The position numbers and the translations under genes were made by a program. Source: Adiantum capillus-veneris (taxonomy: Eukaryota; Streptophyta; Polypodiopsida; Polypodiales; Pteridaceae). Taken from it: a DNA stretch of 58,000 bases. Shown here piece by piece: positions 10,326-20,065 of this stretch. Under the pieces are notes generated by a model. It was not told the DNA's origin, made no database searches, and worked only from the letters and a program-made list of their open reading frames with translations. Position 1 is the first letter of the stretch. Every line of letters starts with the position of its first letter. The DNA is taken from positions 63,914,870 to 63,972,869 of the forward strand of contig CM043952.1 in NCBI GenBank assembly GCA_014529385.2, written 5' to 3'.

Positions 10326-10797
10326 CGGAATATTATGGCCGGACGGCGGCCGGACGGCGGCCGAAAAGTGGTCGAAAAACAACCGGTCGGTTGGCAGGTG
10401 GCCGGTAGTCAATGGCCGATGGCCGGTGGTCGGAATTCAATGGCCGGTGGCCGGTGGCCGAATTCAGAAGCGGACTTGTCTTCTCAAGGGCGGCCACACA
10501 TGGGCGGATTGGAGGGTCCGATTTGGACTTATTCGCACAAGGGAGGCTACACATGGCTGTTTCTCATAAGAGAGGGCAACCCTTTTGGCCTATAAAAGGA
10601 GGCCATTTCTACACACATTTCATAGTGTGAAGTTGATACAACAAGGTGAGTGTGAGGTGGTGAGAGTGAAGCAAGGCGGGAGCTCCATTAAGGGTATAAT
10701 CCCTTTGTAAACTACTTCTTGTTTTGAAGTACTAAAGCCATTGAGTGGCTGCTTTCCCGTGGACGTAGCCCACATTGGGTGAACCACGTATATCATG

Positions 10798-10866
<69 letters not shown>

Positions 10867-10955
10867 CTACTCTATAATCTCGTGTGTATAAATCTGTCTC
10901 TCTCCATTAAGTAATCTACTCAATTATCTATTTAGCTACGTCTTATTTCCTAACA
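10326..10955 (+). repeat. Truncated 3' LTR of element D
   Basis: Corresponds to 9200-9827 of the 5' LTR; the first ~192 bp are missing. It contains the minisatellite, the TATA box (about 10591-10597) and a (CT)31 tract (10802-10863), and ends CCTAACA before the duplicated GATGA. Confidence 0.92.
10802..10863 (+). repeat. (CT)31 microsatellite, element D 3' LTR
   Basis: Three units longer than the tract in the 5' LTR of the same insertion (9685-9740). The two were identical at integration, so the difference arose afterwards. Confidence 0.97.
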
Positions 10956-11260
10956 GATGAAGGGTAGATAAATGAAGAATGATGGTCATAACCCTCATGC
11001 GAGTCTTCGCCATCAGCTCCCACCTATCCGCCATGTGCTCTACCACTCTCTCCCTTCTCATTCCCCTATCCTATGCTCCCCATTTCATCACCTTATTCTC
11101 TAAATAAAGCTTGAGGTTTTGTTAGTATGTTTTCTTTCAATGTTTTTCCCATGTGAGGTGTGCGGAATCGCCACCTAGTCTTGTGTTTGGAGTGAGCTTG
11201 TGTATGTGTGAAGGGTGTGCGGATTCGCCATCCTTCTGTGGTGCCTAAGTACTAAGCCGC
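10956..11260 (+). repeat. 3' LTR of element A, part 2 of 3
   Basis: Resumes at the duplicated GATGA and matches about 3049-3353 of the 5' LTR. It is cut at CTAAGCCGC (11260) by element B. Confidence 0.9.
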
Positions 11261-12406
11261 TGTCAGGAGTTTTTTGGAGCAAGGGATTGCGCATATGTAC
11301 ATATACATGCATGGTGCATCAAATAAAGGATTGCCCATTTTCCTTAGCCAGGTGGTTACGTGGGGCCCACATGTGTACAAGTAGGACAACATGTACATAG
11401 TGCATCGATTTTCACTGTTACCAGTACCACTGTGTTTTTTCTACAATAAGGAGGAGTTGGTAGTGTGTAAAAATTCTCGAGGAAGCTATCCGCGGGCCGA
11501 CGACATGAGGTAAGCAGGTGCGTCAGATGGCATCTAGTGGCGTCAGGAGGGCGAACGAGGTCAATATTTGCACGCGGATGAGGACGAACCCAACGTGGGT
11601 GTTTTCTTGTGAGAGTTATGCAGAAAGGTCATCATTAGGACCACTTTTTGGGGCCACTTCACGTGGTGGCGAGATGCATTATTGAAAAAAGCTGAGTGCC
11701 AGGTGTGCGAATGCTGCAAAAAGGTGACAACTATGCACTGCGAGGTCAGTTTTTGGCCTGCTCGGGGTCCGTTTGAGGTCATCTAAAAGGCCAAGGGTGC
11801 CCAAGTAATAAAGCTAAGTGTGGGAACTGAAAAATAAAAGAGAAGACCAGAAAAAACGTGGAGAAGAGAGGAGGAACAGCCGCAGGTGTGTTTTTGCTCA
11901 TTTTGGAGCCTGTTTTGGCCGAAAACTGCTCATCCGAGGTCGGATTTGAGCACTTTGACATTGTAGACTGGGGTTTTGGGCCGTTCCGGACGCGATGGCA
12001 CTGTCCATTTTTCCAAATTCCTCACTCTTTTCCTGCTATTTTTTTGTGTAAGTTTCTCCTATGAGCGAAGTTTCTGCTCTAGTTTGTGATTGTATCTGGC
12101 TTATTTTACCCATATTGTGTGAGCTATTTGCCCCATTGGTATTGGCCCATGCTCAATTGTATCTAAACATCAGAAATTCTCTTCTTTTGAGCTGAGTTTT
12201 TTGGGTGTGTGTGTGTATGTGTGTCTGTGTGGAGTGGGCAAGTGGATAGTCTCTCTCCTCTCACTCCAGAGGTGTGTTCCCTGTCTCGGCCAGGTGTGTT
12301 GTCTAAGCCGAGTGGTGCCCCATAGTGTGTGTGTGTGTGTGTATCTTCCCAAGAGTGTGTGTCGGGTCGTTATAGAGGCGCTGTGTGTGTTTTCATCCCG
12401 CTCACA
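11261..12406 (+). repeat. 5' LTR of element B (1146 bp)
   Basis: Repeated at 18847-19988. Contains (GT)n tracts near 12207-12230 and 12328-12341 that vary in length between the two copies. ORFs of 60-108 codons inside it recur in both LTRs only because the LTRs are duplicates. Confidence 0.94.
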
Positions 12407-12412
12407 TTCTTT

Positions 12413-12430
12413 TGGTGCCCCCACTGAGGA
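12413..12430 (+). promoter_or_regulatory. Primer-binding site of element B
   Basis: TGGTGCCCCCACTGAGGA, six bases after the LTR end. It differs from that of element A only at two positions (ACTG for ACAG context). Confidence 0.75.
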
Positions 12431-12481
12431 TCTTCTTCGAGTACCTTTTGCTTCGAGCTTCAAGCTTCGAGATTCGGGATC

Positions 12482-12535
12482 TCAGGTTGCAGATTACAGG
12501 TTACAGGTTACAGGTTGCAGATTATAGGTTACAGA
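12482..12535 (+). repeat. Short tandem repeat, 7-9 bp units of ACAGGTT / GCAGATT
   Basis: The words CAGGTTGCAGATTA, CAGGTTACAGGTTACAGG and TTGCAGATTATAGGTTACAG follow one another without spacers just downstream of the primer site. Low-complexity slippage is the simplest cause; a protein-binding array in the leader RNA is possible. Confidence 0.75.
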
Positions 12536-13467
12536 TTCACACAGGTACAGGTAGCTGGAGTACAGTGATATACTAGCAGTGATGTCACTTGCAGTTGTTG
12601 TGGGAATGCATCACTTGGCGCCTATTTGAGCGCATTGTCTGCTGGATTGTACGTTACTTGTGGAAACTGCCATTGTACGCATTTGTGGAGCCATACTTGG
12701 TTGTATTTGGCAGTCCCAGCCATTTCTGAGACTTGGTCTGGAAGATAGTCATTTCTAAGACTTGACTATATGCGATTTGCATTAGCCTTCGTGTGAGGGT
12801 CGATAGCGTGAGGTTTTTATTGAGCTGGGGGATTCTCAAATGTGGAGATTCTTTCGGTGATACAGGTAGCTGGAGCACCCTTTTTGTGACCTCGCCATAG
12901 GCTATGTACTAGTGAGTCCTACTTGATGCTTGGGTTCTATTGTTGACAGTTTATGCATACATAGACAGTCTATATTTTGGGTTCCTACTGCTCTACTTCT
13001 GGGGAAACTCTGTCGAAATTTTCCCAAGTTATAATGGCTGGTTTTTTGGTATTTTGAGCCATTTATGCTGTTATGCTGCTGAAATTTGGGCAAAAATCAG
13101 AGGATAAGTCAGGTGTGCCTTCTTGGGAGCTTCATAGTTGGCTTTAATGGATGATCAAAATGGCCCTCAGTTCACTCCTTTTCATTGAACTCAAAAGATT
13201 CAGATTAATGTTCATGTGTCCAGGAAGATCTTTTTCCAGCAGCGCATAGTCTTTATGTTTGGGCCAAGAAGATTGAGAGAGATCCTGGAATGTCCTTTGC
13301 CTGTTGTCATTCCGATGATCAACTATGAAAACTCATTTGATGTGCATGTGTTTGTCCTTATCTAAAGTTGAGCTCCATTGAAGTTTCTGGGGATTGGGTA
13401 GTCAAAAGTTTTGGGTTCTTGCATGTGTAATCAAAGGGGTTCTCAAAGCATTGTAACTTGGGTAGCC

Positions 13468-15810
13468 ATGGCTTTCTCTTATCCGGAGTTTCATGGAAGA
13501 AGTGATGAAGATGTGGAAGAATTTTTGGAAAAGATGGAGGTTGCCTGCATTAGCAACCAGATTCATGACCCTACACAAATGCTACGCCTTCTCCAAATTT
13601 GTTTGAAGAGTGATGCACGAGTTTGGTCCAAGGCATTTGAAGAGGAGTTGCGTGCAACAGATTCACCTATAAGATTGAGTTGGGACAATCTAAGGCATGG
13701 ATTGGAAGTGGAGTTTGTGAAGATAGAAGATCCTAACAAAGTGTGGCAAGAAGTACAAGGTTTGGTGCAAAAGGAAGGTGAGCCAGTAGATGCGTACATA
13801 AGTAAGTTTTCATTGGCATGGGAGCGAATGTGCAAGGCTTTAGCACCACAGGTACCCCCGCCTGACATGATGCAGAAGGACAGGTTCTTGGCTGGTCTTT
13901 GGGAGAATATACGTTGGAGAGTGGAGCTAAAGAAGCCCAGGACATATGAAGATGCACTAGAGGTAGCAAGGAACAAAGAGTGGAAGCTGAGGAAAATGAG
14001 CCAGTTAGGGGTGGAGTCTTTGCCAATGAGGTCTGAATTTCAGCCTATAGAGTCTTTACAAGGGCGCATGTCAGGGGTTCATCATGAACCAGTAGTTCCT
14101 GTTACTACTCAGGTTATGCCAGCAGTGGTCACTACAGCAGTGCAAGATGATGGGCTAAGGCAAGACATGAGGCAAATGGTAGATTTGATGAAGAATCTCA
14201 GCCTAAACATGCTAGGTCAAGTGGGAAATAATCGAGGTCGAGGGAGGTTTGCAAATCAGCAAGGAGGTGAAGAAAGGCCTAGGAATGGTGTTGGACAAAG
14301 CAATGGTAGGTTTTGGAGGCAGACGCCAACATGTTATAATTGTGGAGAGTTGGGTCACATCAGCCCGCAATGTGATAAGCCACCAAGGATGGGGGGAGAC
14401 ATGTATCCATTGCCAAGACAGGTGCTAACTAGGTCAAATGATTATGGCATCGAAATTAAGGGAGACGAAGGAACCAGTGGACTGACCCAGGAGGAAAAGG
14501 GAAAGAAAAAAGTGCTAAGTGTAGTCACCTTGGAGAAGGCATCAAAGCTAGAGGATACATTAGTGATGCCTATTGGGAAGAGGACCACAGAGGATAAGGA
14601 AGGAAGAAGTGCCCCAGGTCCTAGTAAGAAGAAAGGAAAGAGCCATGAAGGCGAGGATGTCAAGGCCAAGAGGAAAAGGAGAGCTCGTCGAAAGTTTCAT
14701 GTTTCAGATTTTCCACTAGGGGATGGGCAATTAAGCTATGACTTGAAGGAGGATCTGACGAGCAGGAAGGCAGATGTTACTTTTGGGCAGCTTATAGAGA
14801 TGGTGCCTAAGCTAAAGCGACAGTGGAAGAGGATGGTTAACCCAATGGAGAAAGAGCCAGAGAGAGGTTCAGTGAAGGTGTTGGCAATGGACGAGCTACC
14901 AGACATTTGTCCAATAGTAGATGTGTGGCATAAAAGGAAAAATTTGGGACAAGGTTATGTGGATGGCGGAGCCCAAATATGCGTCATAACACACTCATGC
15001 GTTGAGAAGATGGGTCTCACAGTGGCTGGGGTGTCAGGGTTTTGGATCAGATTGGCAAACCATCAAAAAGTAAAATGCTTGGGTGTTGTAAAGAGCTTAG
15101 AAGTGGAGGCATATCATGCAAAGGCAGTGGTTGATTTTCATGTGATGCCAGCAGGGTTGGGAGCATATCCTATTATACTGGGCAGACCATGGTTACGTGC
15201 AGTGGGAGCTGTTCAGGATTGGCGACATGGTACGATTAGCCTCTATGGAAAGACAGGTACCAAGAAGCTTTATAATATGGACACAACGAAACGATTAGAG
15301 GAGCTTTATGAAGATGAGGATGAGTCTAGTGATGAAGACTCTTCCACGGTGACAGATGAGGACAGTGATAGCACTACCAGCAGTGATGAGGATGCTGATG
15401 TTGCATTTCTTTTGATGGATAAAGAAATCCAGGAGTGTGGTTTAGTCGCATTTATGAATGAAGTTGAAGATGAAAGTGAAGGGCCTTATGAAGTGATTGA
15501 AGGGTTGATGCAAACCAAGGTTGAGTTGTCAAAGAAGCAGGAATTAATGACGCAAATGATTAGTGGAGACCTCTCAACTATGGAGAAGGATATATATTTG
15601 CATATGCTGGCTAGTTTTCCTGATTTGTTCATTACTTCATATGAAGAGATCAGAGGGTTCAAGGGTGAAGAGATGCATATAGAGCTGAAAGAAGGTGCTA
15701 AGCCAGTGCGGCAAAGGCTAAGAAGGATGGGTCAAGAGCAAATGGAAGCCTTGCGAGAAGAGGTGGACAAGTTATTGAAGGCAGGGTTCATAGTCCAGTG
15801 GAGACCATAG
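13468..15810 (+). CDS. Element B ORF1: gag, aspartic protease and start of reverse transcriptase
   Basis: The ATG at 13468 (MAFSYPEFHGRSDEDVEEF) is chosen because the gag core begins there and its context GCCATGG is good; the open frame reaches back to 13411. Domains, numbered from 13411: retrotransposon gag core ~20-200; CCHC knuckle CYNCGELGHISPQC from 308; basic linker ~385-430; retropepsin with YVDGGAQICVI (Asp518, Gly in place of Ser/Thr) ending IILGRPWL; acidic Asp/Ser-rich linker ~630-665; then the RT N-terminus (KEGAKPVRQRLRRMG). The frame leaves RT at 15790 and ends at 15810. RT continues in ORF2, which overlaps by 13 bases. In A the two parts are in one frame, so this is a mutation and not the native layout. 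Confidence 0.93.
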   Translation: MAFSYPEFHGRSDEDVEEFLEKMEVACISNQIHDPTQMLRLLQICLKSDARVWSKAFEEELRATDSPIRLSWDNLRHGLEVEFVKIEDPNKVWQEVQGLVQKEGEPVDAYISKFSLAWERMCKALAPQVPPPDMMQKDRFLAGLWENIRWRVELKKPRTYEDALEVARNKEWKLRKMSQLGVESLPMRSEFQPIESLQGRMSGVHHEPVVPVTTQVMPAVVTTAVQDDGLRQDMRQMVDLMKNLSLNMLGQVGNNRGRGRFANQQGGEERPRNGVGQSNGRFWRQTPTCYNCGELGHISPQCDKPPRMGGDMYPLPRQVLTRSNDYGIEIKGDEGTSGLTQEEKGKKKVLSVVTLEKASKLEDTLVMPIGKRTTEDKEGRSAPGPSKKKGKSHEGEDVKAKRKRRARRKFHVSDFPLGDGQLSYDLKEDLTSRKADVTFGQLIEMVPKLKRQWKRMVNPMEKEPERGSVKVLAMDELPDICPIVDVWHKRKNLGQGYVDGGAQICVITHSCVEKMGLTVAGVSGFWIRLANHQKVKCLGVVKSLEVEAYHAKAVVDFHVMPAGLGAYPIILGRPWLRAVGAVQDWRHGTISLYGKTGTKKLYNMDTTKRLEELYEDEDESSDEDSSTVTDEDSDSTTSSDEDADVAFLLMDKEIQECGLVAFMNEVEDESEGPYEVIEGLMQTKVELSKKQELMTQMISGDLSTMEKDIYLHMLASFPDLFITSYEEIRGFKGEEMHIELKEGAKPVRQRLRRMGQEQMEALREEVDKLLKAGFIVQWRP

Positions 15811-18800
15811 AATGGGTGAGTCCAGTAGTAGTTAGTCCAAAGAAGGATGGGAAGTGGAGGATCTGTGTAGATTTTAAACCCTTAAATGCAGCCACTAAGA
15901 AGAACCCATATCCTCTTCCATTCATTGATCAGATCTTGGATTCAGTGGCAGGTTATGAGAGGTACAGTGTGTGTGATGGTTTTTCAGGCTATTTTCAATT
16001 GAAGATTGCTCTTAAAGACCGCACAAAGACAACTTTTATTACGCCATGGGGCTGCTATTGCTACACAGTATTGCCATTTGGGTTATCAAATGGACCTTCC
16101 TTTTATCAAGAGAGAGCAAATTGGGTGTTGGAACCATTCATTGGTAGTTGTGTTAAAGCTTTTATGGATGACTTCTGTGTCTATAGCAGTAGGGCTGATC
16201 ACCATGAGAAGCTGCAGATGGTATTCGCTCGATATGATGAATGTGGAGGACAACTAAATCCAAAGAAATGTCATCTAGCACAGCCAAGGGTGAAGTTATT
16301 GGGCCATATGGTGTCAAAAAATGGCATTGAGGCTGATCCAGATAAGGTGAAGTCTATTATTCTTCTTCCATCACCTATGAGTACGAAGCAATTGGCAACC
16401 TTTATACACAAAGTGAAGTACATGGCACGGTTTATTCCATTGTCTTCGCAGCTTCTTTATCCATTACAGCAAGTGGCAAAGCATGATCCATTGCAATGGG
16501 ATGACAAGTGTGAAGAAGTGTTTCAAGAGGTGAAAGAGGTGTTAGGGGGGTTGCCAGCCATGCAGGCTCCTGATTGGGAGAAAGTTTTTTATGTAAATCC
16601 ATCAGTAGGGGATGATGCCATTGGAGCCATGTTATTGCAAAAGGGGAAGGGCAGCCATTATATGAGGCCAGTGTATTGTGCAAGCCGCGTGAAGTTGGTA
16701 GCGGAGAGAAAGTTATCGGAAGTAGAGCTAGTGATGGCCAGTGTAATATTTGCTTGTCGACGATTTCTTCATTACTTGCTACCACGGCCTTTTGTTTTCT
16801 TGACGAGTTATGCCTTTTTGCCACAGTTAATTAATGGTACTAACATGTCAAATGTGGTGAAGAAATGGGTAATTGAGCTGCAAGAGTTTGAGTTCTCTTT
16901 TCTAGTGGAAGATAGTACAAGGGCTACCCTAGATGATTTGTTGACCTACAAGGAGAATCCCCTTATTGTTAAGGAAGAGGTGGTGAGAAAGGTAGTTGAA
17001 GAAGTGCCACAGATCAGCAATGCACATGTGTTGTTCTTTGATGGTTCATACAGAAAGAGCCACGATGCAGCTTCAGGGGGTATAGCACTTTATGATCCAG
17101 AGGGGAAGCTAGTATGCAAGAGAGGGTTCAAATTGGATACGCATAGTAACAATGAGGCTGAATATGCTACATTGGAAGCCGGATTACACATTTGTCTGAA
17201 GCATGGGGTTCGAAGGTTGAGCATAAAAGGTGATGCCTTGTTAGTGGTGAAGCAAGTGATGGGTGTGTGGAAGAGTAAGAACACCTCATTGAAGGAAATG
17301 TGCTTCAGAATTAAAGGCCTGTTAAAAAAGTTTGAAGCATGGAGCATCAGACACATTGAACGTGCTCTAAATGGAGAGGCACATGAAGCAGCTCAAGGCA
17401 TGATTGGGGAGCTATTCGTGTTGAGGACCACTTCACCTCTTTATCATGGCCGGGAAAGTTTGGCTCAAGAAGAGGAGTTTTTGCTAACAGGAATCATTCC
17501 AAAGGAGATTCAGAAGTCTAAGAAGTATGGCTTTGTGCGTAGAGCATACAGGTACAAATTGATTGGTGATGTCTTATACATGAAAGGGGCTGATCTCGTG
17601 TTGAGACGTGTACCTTGGCGGGAGGAGCTTTACAGAGTGTTGGAAGAGAATCATGAAGGCGCATGTGGTGGCCATTTTGCTCTAAAGATCACCTTGCATA
17701 AGATTTTGCAAGAGGGGTATGTATGGCCTAGTTTGCACAAGGATGTTCACCATTGGTGTAGGTCTTGCAATAGGTGTCAAGCATTTGGGAAGAGAGTGTT
17801 GAAGCCAGAGCTACGAAAAACCATTATGGCGTTTGATGTGTTTGAAAAGTGGGGGATTGATGCAATAGGCCCGTTACCTATCACAAGCAGGGGCAAAAGC
17901 TATATTTTGACGGCAGTGGACTATCTTTCTAGATGGGCAGAGGCTATAGCAGTAAAACAGATCACTGCAAAGGATGTGGAAAAATTTGTGTATGATGAAA
18001 TATGTTGCAAGTTTGGGGTGCCATTAGAGCTACTTTCAGATAAGGGGCCAGGATTTAGAGCTAAACTGCTAGACTTCTTATGCACAAAGATGAAGATTAA
18101 GCACCAGCATACCACTCCTTATTACCCACAGTGTAATGGCTTGAATGAAAGATTCAATGGTGAGTTGGTACAAATTCTTTCTAAAGTGACAGAGCACCAA
18201 GGAAAGAATTGGGATTTGGAATTGCCTAGTGCATTATGGGCTTACCGTACTTCGGTGAAGACAGGTACAGGGTGTACTCCATTTCATTTGGTGTATGGAA
18301 AGGAAGCACTATTGCCTGTGGAAGTAGAGTTGTCTGCGGTCAAGATGTTAGAGAAGTTGCTTGGGCCGCCTAGTGATGCATTCAAAGAGAGGCTCTTGCA
18401 GTTACAAGAGGTCCAGTTGGATAGGATGAGCGCATTGGAGCATTATGGGCAGATGCAGGATAAGGCTTTGGCAAAGATAAATGAAAAGGTGAAAAGTAAG
18501 GGTATCAAGAAACATGACTTGGTTTTGCGCTACAACAGCAAACTGGACAACACCTTCCAAAAGAAGTTTCAAATTAAGTGGGAAGGCCCTTTCAAGGTAG
18601 TGGAGTGTTTCCCGAATGGTACATATCAGTTGGCTAACCTGGATGGGATTTTACATACGTCAAGGGTAAATGGATTGCGTCTTAAGTTGTATCATGCCAG
18701 GTTGATGATGGTGGAGCAAGATGAGTTTTCTGAAGAGCGAGTGATGTCTGTGAAGGATGAGGAGACCTGTGATGCGGCGAGTCTCATATCTCTCTTTGCT

Positions 18801-18818
18801 GCTGCTGATCGTGAATGA
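15798..18818 (+). CDS. Element B ORF2: reverse transcriptase, two RNase H domains and integrase
   Basis: RT (residues 1-~260) with PFGLSNGPSFYQ and catalytic FMDD at 122-125. The first RNase H (~265-390) is decayed: the first catalytic Asp is Asn (FYVNPSVGDD) and the TDH motif is TSY. A second, archaeal-type RNase H (~410-545) follows, with FFDGSY (Asp415), NNEAEY (Glu455) and IKGDALLVV (Asp479), but His where the last Asp is usual (NGEAHEAA). Integrase has an HHCC finger (His619 to Cys654 region) and a DDE core Asp688, Asp748, Glu784 (spacing 35 between the last two). The C-terminus is SH3-like, with no chromodomain. The frame ends 28 bp before the 3' LTR. It has no ATG of its own at the natural start; it continues ORF1 across a frameshift. 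Confidence 0.94.
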   Translation: METIEWVSPVVVSPKKDGKWRICVDFKPLNAATKKNPYPLPFIDQILDSVAGYERYSVCDGFSGYFQLKIALKDRTKTTFITPWGCYCYTVLPFGLSNGPSFYQERANWVLEPFIGSCVKAFMDDFCVYSSRADHHEKLQMVFARYDECGGQLNPKKCHLAQPRVKLLGHMVSKNGIEADPDKVKSIILLPSPMSTKQLATFIHKVKYMARFIPLSSQLLYPLQQVAKHDPLQWDDKCEEVFQEVKEVLGGLPAMQAPDWEKVFYVNPSVGDDAIGAMLLQKGKGSHYMRPVYCASRVKLVAERKLSEVELVMASVIFACRRFLHYLLPRPFVFLTSYAFLPQLINGTNMSNVVKKWVIELQEFEFSFLVEDSTRATLDDLLTYKENPLIVKEEVVRKVVEEVPQISNAHVLFFDGSYRKSHDAASGGIALYDPEGKLVCKRGFKLDTHSNNEAEYATLEAGLHICLKHGVRRLSIKGDALLVVKQVMGVWKSKNTSLKEMCFRIKGLLKKFEAWSIRHIERALNGEAHEAAQGMIGELFVLRTTSPLYHGRESLAQEEEFLLTGIIPKEIQKSKKYGFVRRAYRYKLIGDVLYMKGADLVLRRVPWREELYRVLEENHEGACGGHFALKITLHKILQEGYVWPSLHKDVHHWCRSCNRCQAFGKRVLKPELRKTIMAFDVFEKWGIDAIGPLPITSRGKSYILTAVDYLSRWAEAIAVKQITAKDVEKFVYDEICCKFGVPLELLSDKGPGFRAKLLDFLCTKMKIKHQHTTPYYPQCNGLNERFNGELVQILSKVTEHQGKNWDLELPSALWAYRTSVKTGTGCTPFHLVYGKEALLPVEVELSAVKMLEKLLGPPSDAFKERLLQLQEVQLDRMSALEHYGQMQDKALAKINEKVKSKGIKKHDLVLRYNSKLDNTFQKKFQIKWEGPFKVVECFPNGTYQLANLDGILHTSRVNGLRLKLYHARLMMVEQDEFSEERVMSVKDEETCDAASLISLFAAADRE

Positions 18819-18824
18819 TCTAGC

Positions 18825-18846
18825 AGGCTAGGGGGTGGGCAAATTA
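18825..18846 (+). other. Polypurine tract of element B
   Basis: AGGCTAGGGGGTGGGC followed by AAATTA immediately precedes the 3' LTR start. The tract is interrupted by two pyrimidines. Confidence 0.7.
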
Positions 18847-19988
18847 TGTCAAGAGTTTTTTGGAGCAAGGGATTGCACATATGTACATATACATGCATGG
18901 TGCATCAAATAAAGGATTGCCCATTTTCCTTAGCCAGGTGGTTACGTGGGGCCCACATGTGTACAGGTAGGACAACATGTACATAGTGCATCGATTTTCA
19001 CTGTTACCAGTACCACTGTGTTTTTTCTACAATAAGGAGGAGTTGGTAGTGTGTAAAACTTCTCGAGGAAGCTATCCGCGGGCCGACGACATGAGGTAAG
19101 CAGGTGCGTCAGATGGCATCTAGTGGCGTCAGGAGGGCGAACGAGGTCAATATTTGCACGCGGATGAGGACGGACCCAACGTGGGTGTTTTCTTGTGAGA
19201 GTTATGCAGAAAGTTCATCATTAGGACCACTTTTTGGGGCCACTTCACGTGGTGGTGAGATGCATTATTGAAAAAAGCTGAGTACCAGGTGTGCGAATGC
19301 TGCAAAAAGGTGACAACTATGCACTGCGAGGTCAGTTTTTGGCCTGTTCGGGGTCCGTTTGAGGTCATCTAAAAGGCCAAGGGTGCCCAAGTAATAAAGC
19401 TAAGTGTGGGAACTGAAAAATAAGAGAGAAGACCAGAAAAAACGTGGAGAAGAGAGGAGGAACAGCCGCAGGTGTGTTTTTGCTCATTTTGGAGCCTGTT
19501 TTGGTCGAAAACTGGTCATCCGAGGTCGGATTTGAGCACTTTGACATTGTAGACTGGGGTTTTGGGCCGTTCCGGACGCGATGGCGCTGTCCATTTTTCC
19601 AAATTCCTCACTCTTTTCCTGCTGTTTTTCTGTGTAAGTTTCTCCTATGAGCGAAGTTTCTGCTCTAGTTTGTGATTGTATCTGGCTTATTTTACCCATA
19701 TTGTGTGAGCTATTTGCCCCATTGGTATTGGCCCAAGCTCAATTGTATCTAAACATCAGAAATTCTCCTCTTTTGAGCTGAGTTTTTTGGGTGTGTGTGT
19801 GTGTGTGTGTGTCTGTGTGGAGTGGGCAAGTGGATAGTCTCTCTCCTCTCACTCCAGAGGTGTGTTCCCTGTCTCGGCCAGGTGTGTTGTCTAAGCTGAG
19901 TGGTGCCCCATTGTGTGTGTGTGTATCTTCCCAAGAGTGTGTGTCGGGTCGTTATAGAGACGTTGTGTGTGTTTTCATCTCGCTCACA
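18847..19988 (+). repeat. 3' LTR of element B (1142 bp)
   Basis: Copy of 11261-12406 with scattered substitutions (for example GCGCAT to GCACAT and GGCCGA to GGTCGA) and a shorter second GT tract. It ends CGCTCACA and A's LTR resumes with CCGCTATACC. Confidence 0.94.
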
Positions 19989-20005
19989 CCGCTATACCCC
20001 CTCCC

Positions 20006-20065
<60 letters not shown>

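Larger units (their letters stand above)
9008..10955 (+). mobile_element. Element D: internally deleted Ty1/Copia (family 1) inside A's 3' LTR
   Basis: The ends are TGTTAAGTA...CCTAACA, flanked by a perfect 5-bp target duplication GATGA (9003-9007 and 10956-10960). It has an 820-bp 5' LTR, an initiator-Met-type primer site, the first ~140 codons of gag, then a direct jump into a 3' LTR lacking its first ~190 bp. All of protease, integrase, RT, RNase H and the polypurine tract are gone. An element must integrate with two full LTRs, so the deletion happened after insertion. Its LTR is of the same family as that of element C. Confidence 0.93.
12407..13467 (+). other. Untranslated leader of element B
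   Basis: About 1 kb between LTR and gag without a coding frame that I recognise. It contains a run of short direct repeats (12482-12535). Long leaders are normal for Tat-type elements and usually hold packaging signals, but no specific signal can be pointed to here. Confidence 0.6.
11261..19988 (+). mobile_element. Element B: nearly complete Tat-like Ty3/Gypsy retrotransposon with dual RNase H
   Basis: An 8.7-kb element inserted in A's 3' LTR. LTRs are 1146 bp (11261-12406) and 1142 bp (18847-19988), TGTCA...TCACA, and differ at roughly 2% of positions by eye. The target duplication is CCGC (four bases, or CCGCT if one T is shared). The order is primer site, ~1-kb leader, gag-protease-RT start (ORF1), rest of pol (ORF2), polypurine tract. 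The archaeal-type RNase H between a decayed first RNase H and integrase is the mark of the plant Tat/Ogre lineage. One frameshift near 15790 separates the two ORFs; otherwise it looks intact. Confidence 0.95.

Noticed and set aside
11858-12064. Conserved small ORF present in both LTRs of B (also 19444-19650), 68 codons
   Set aside because: Its conservation is explained by LTR duplication; no motif and no coding bias.
18600-18820. Chromodomain at the C-terminus of B (and A) integrase
   Set aside because: After the SH3-like part and LRLKLYHAR only ~40 unrelated residues remain, without the aromatic cage motif.
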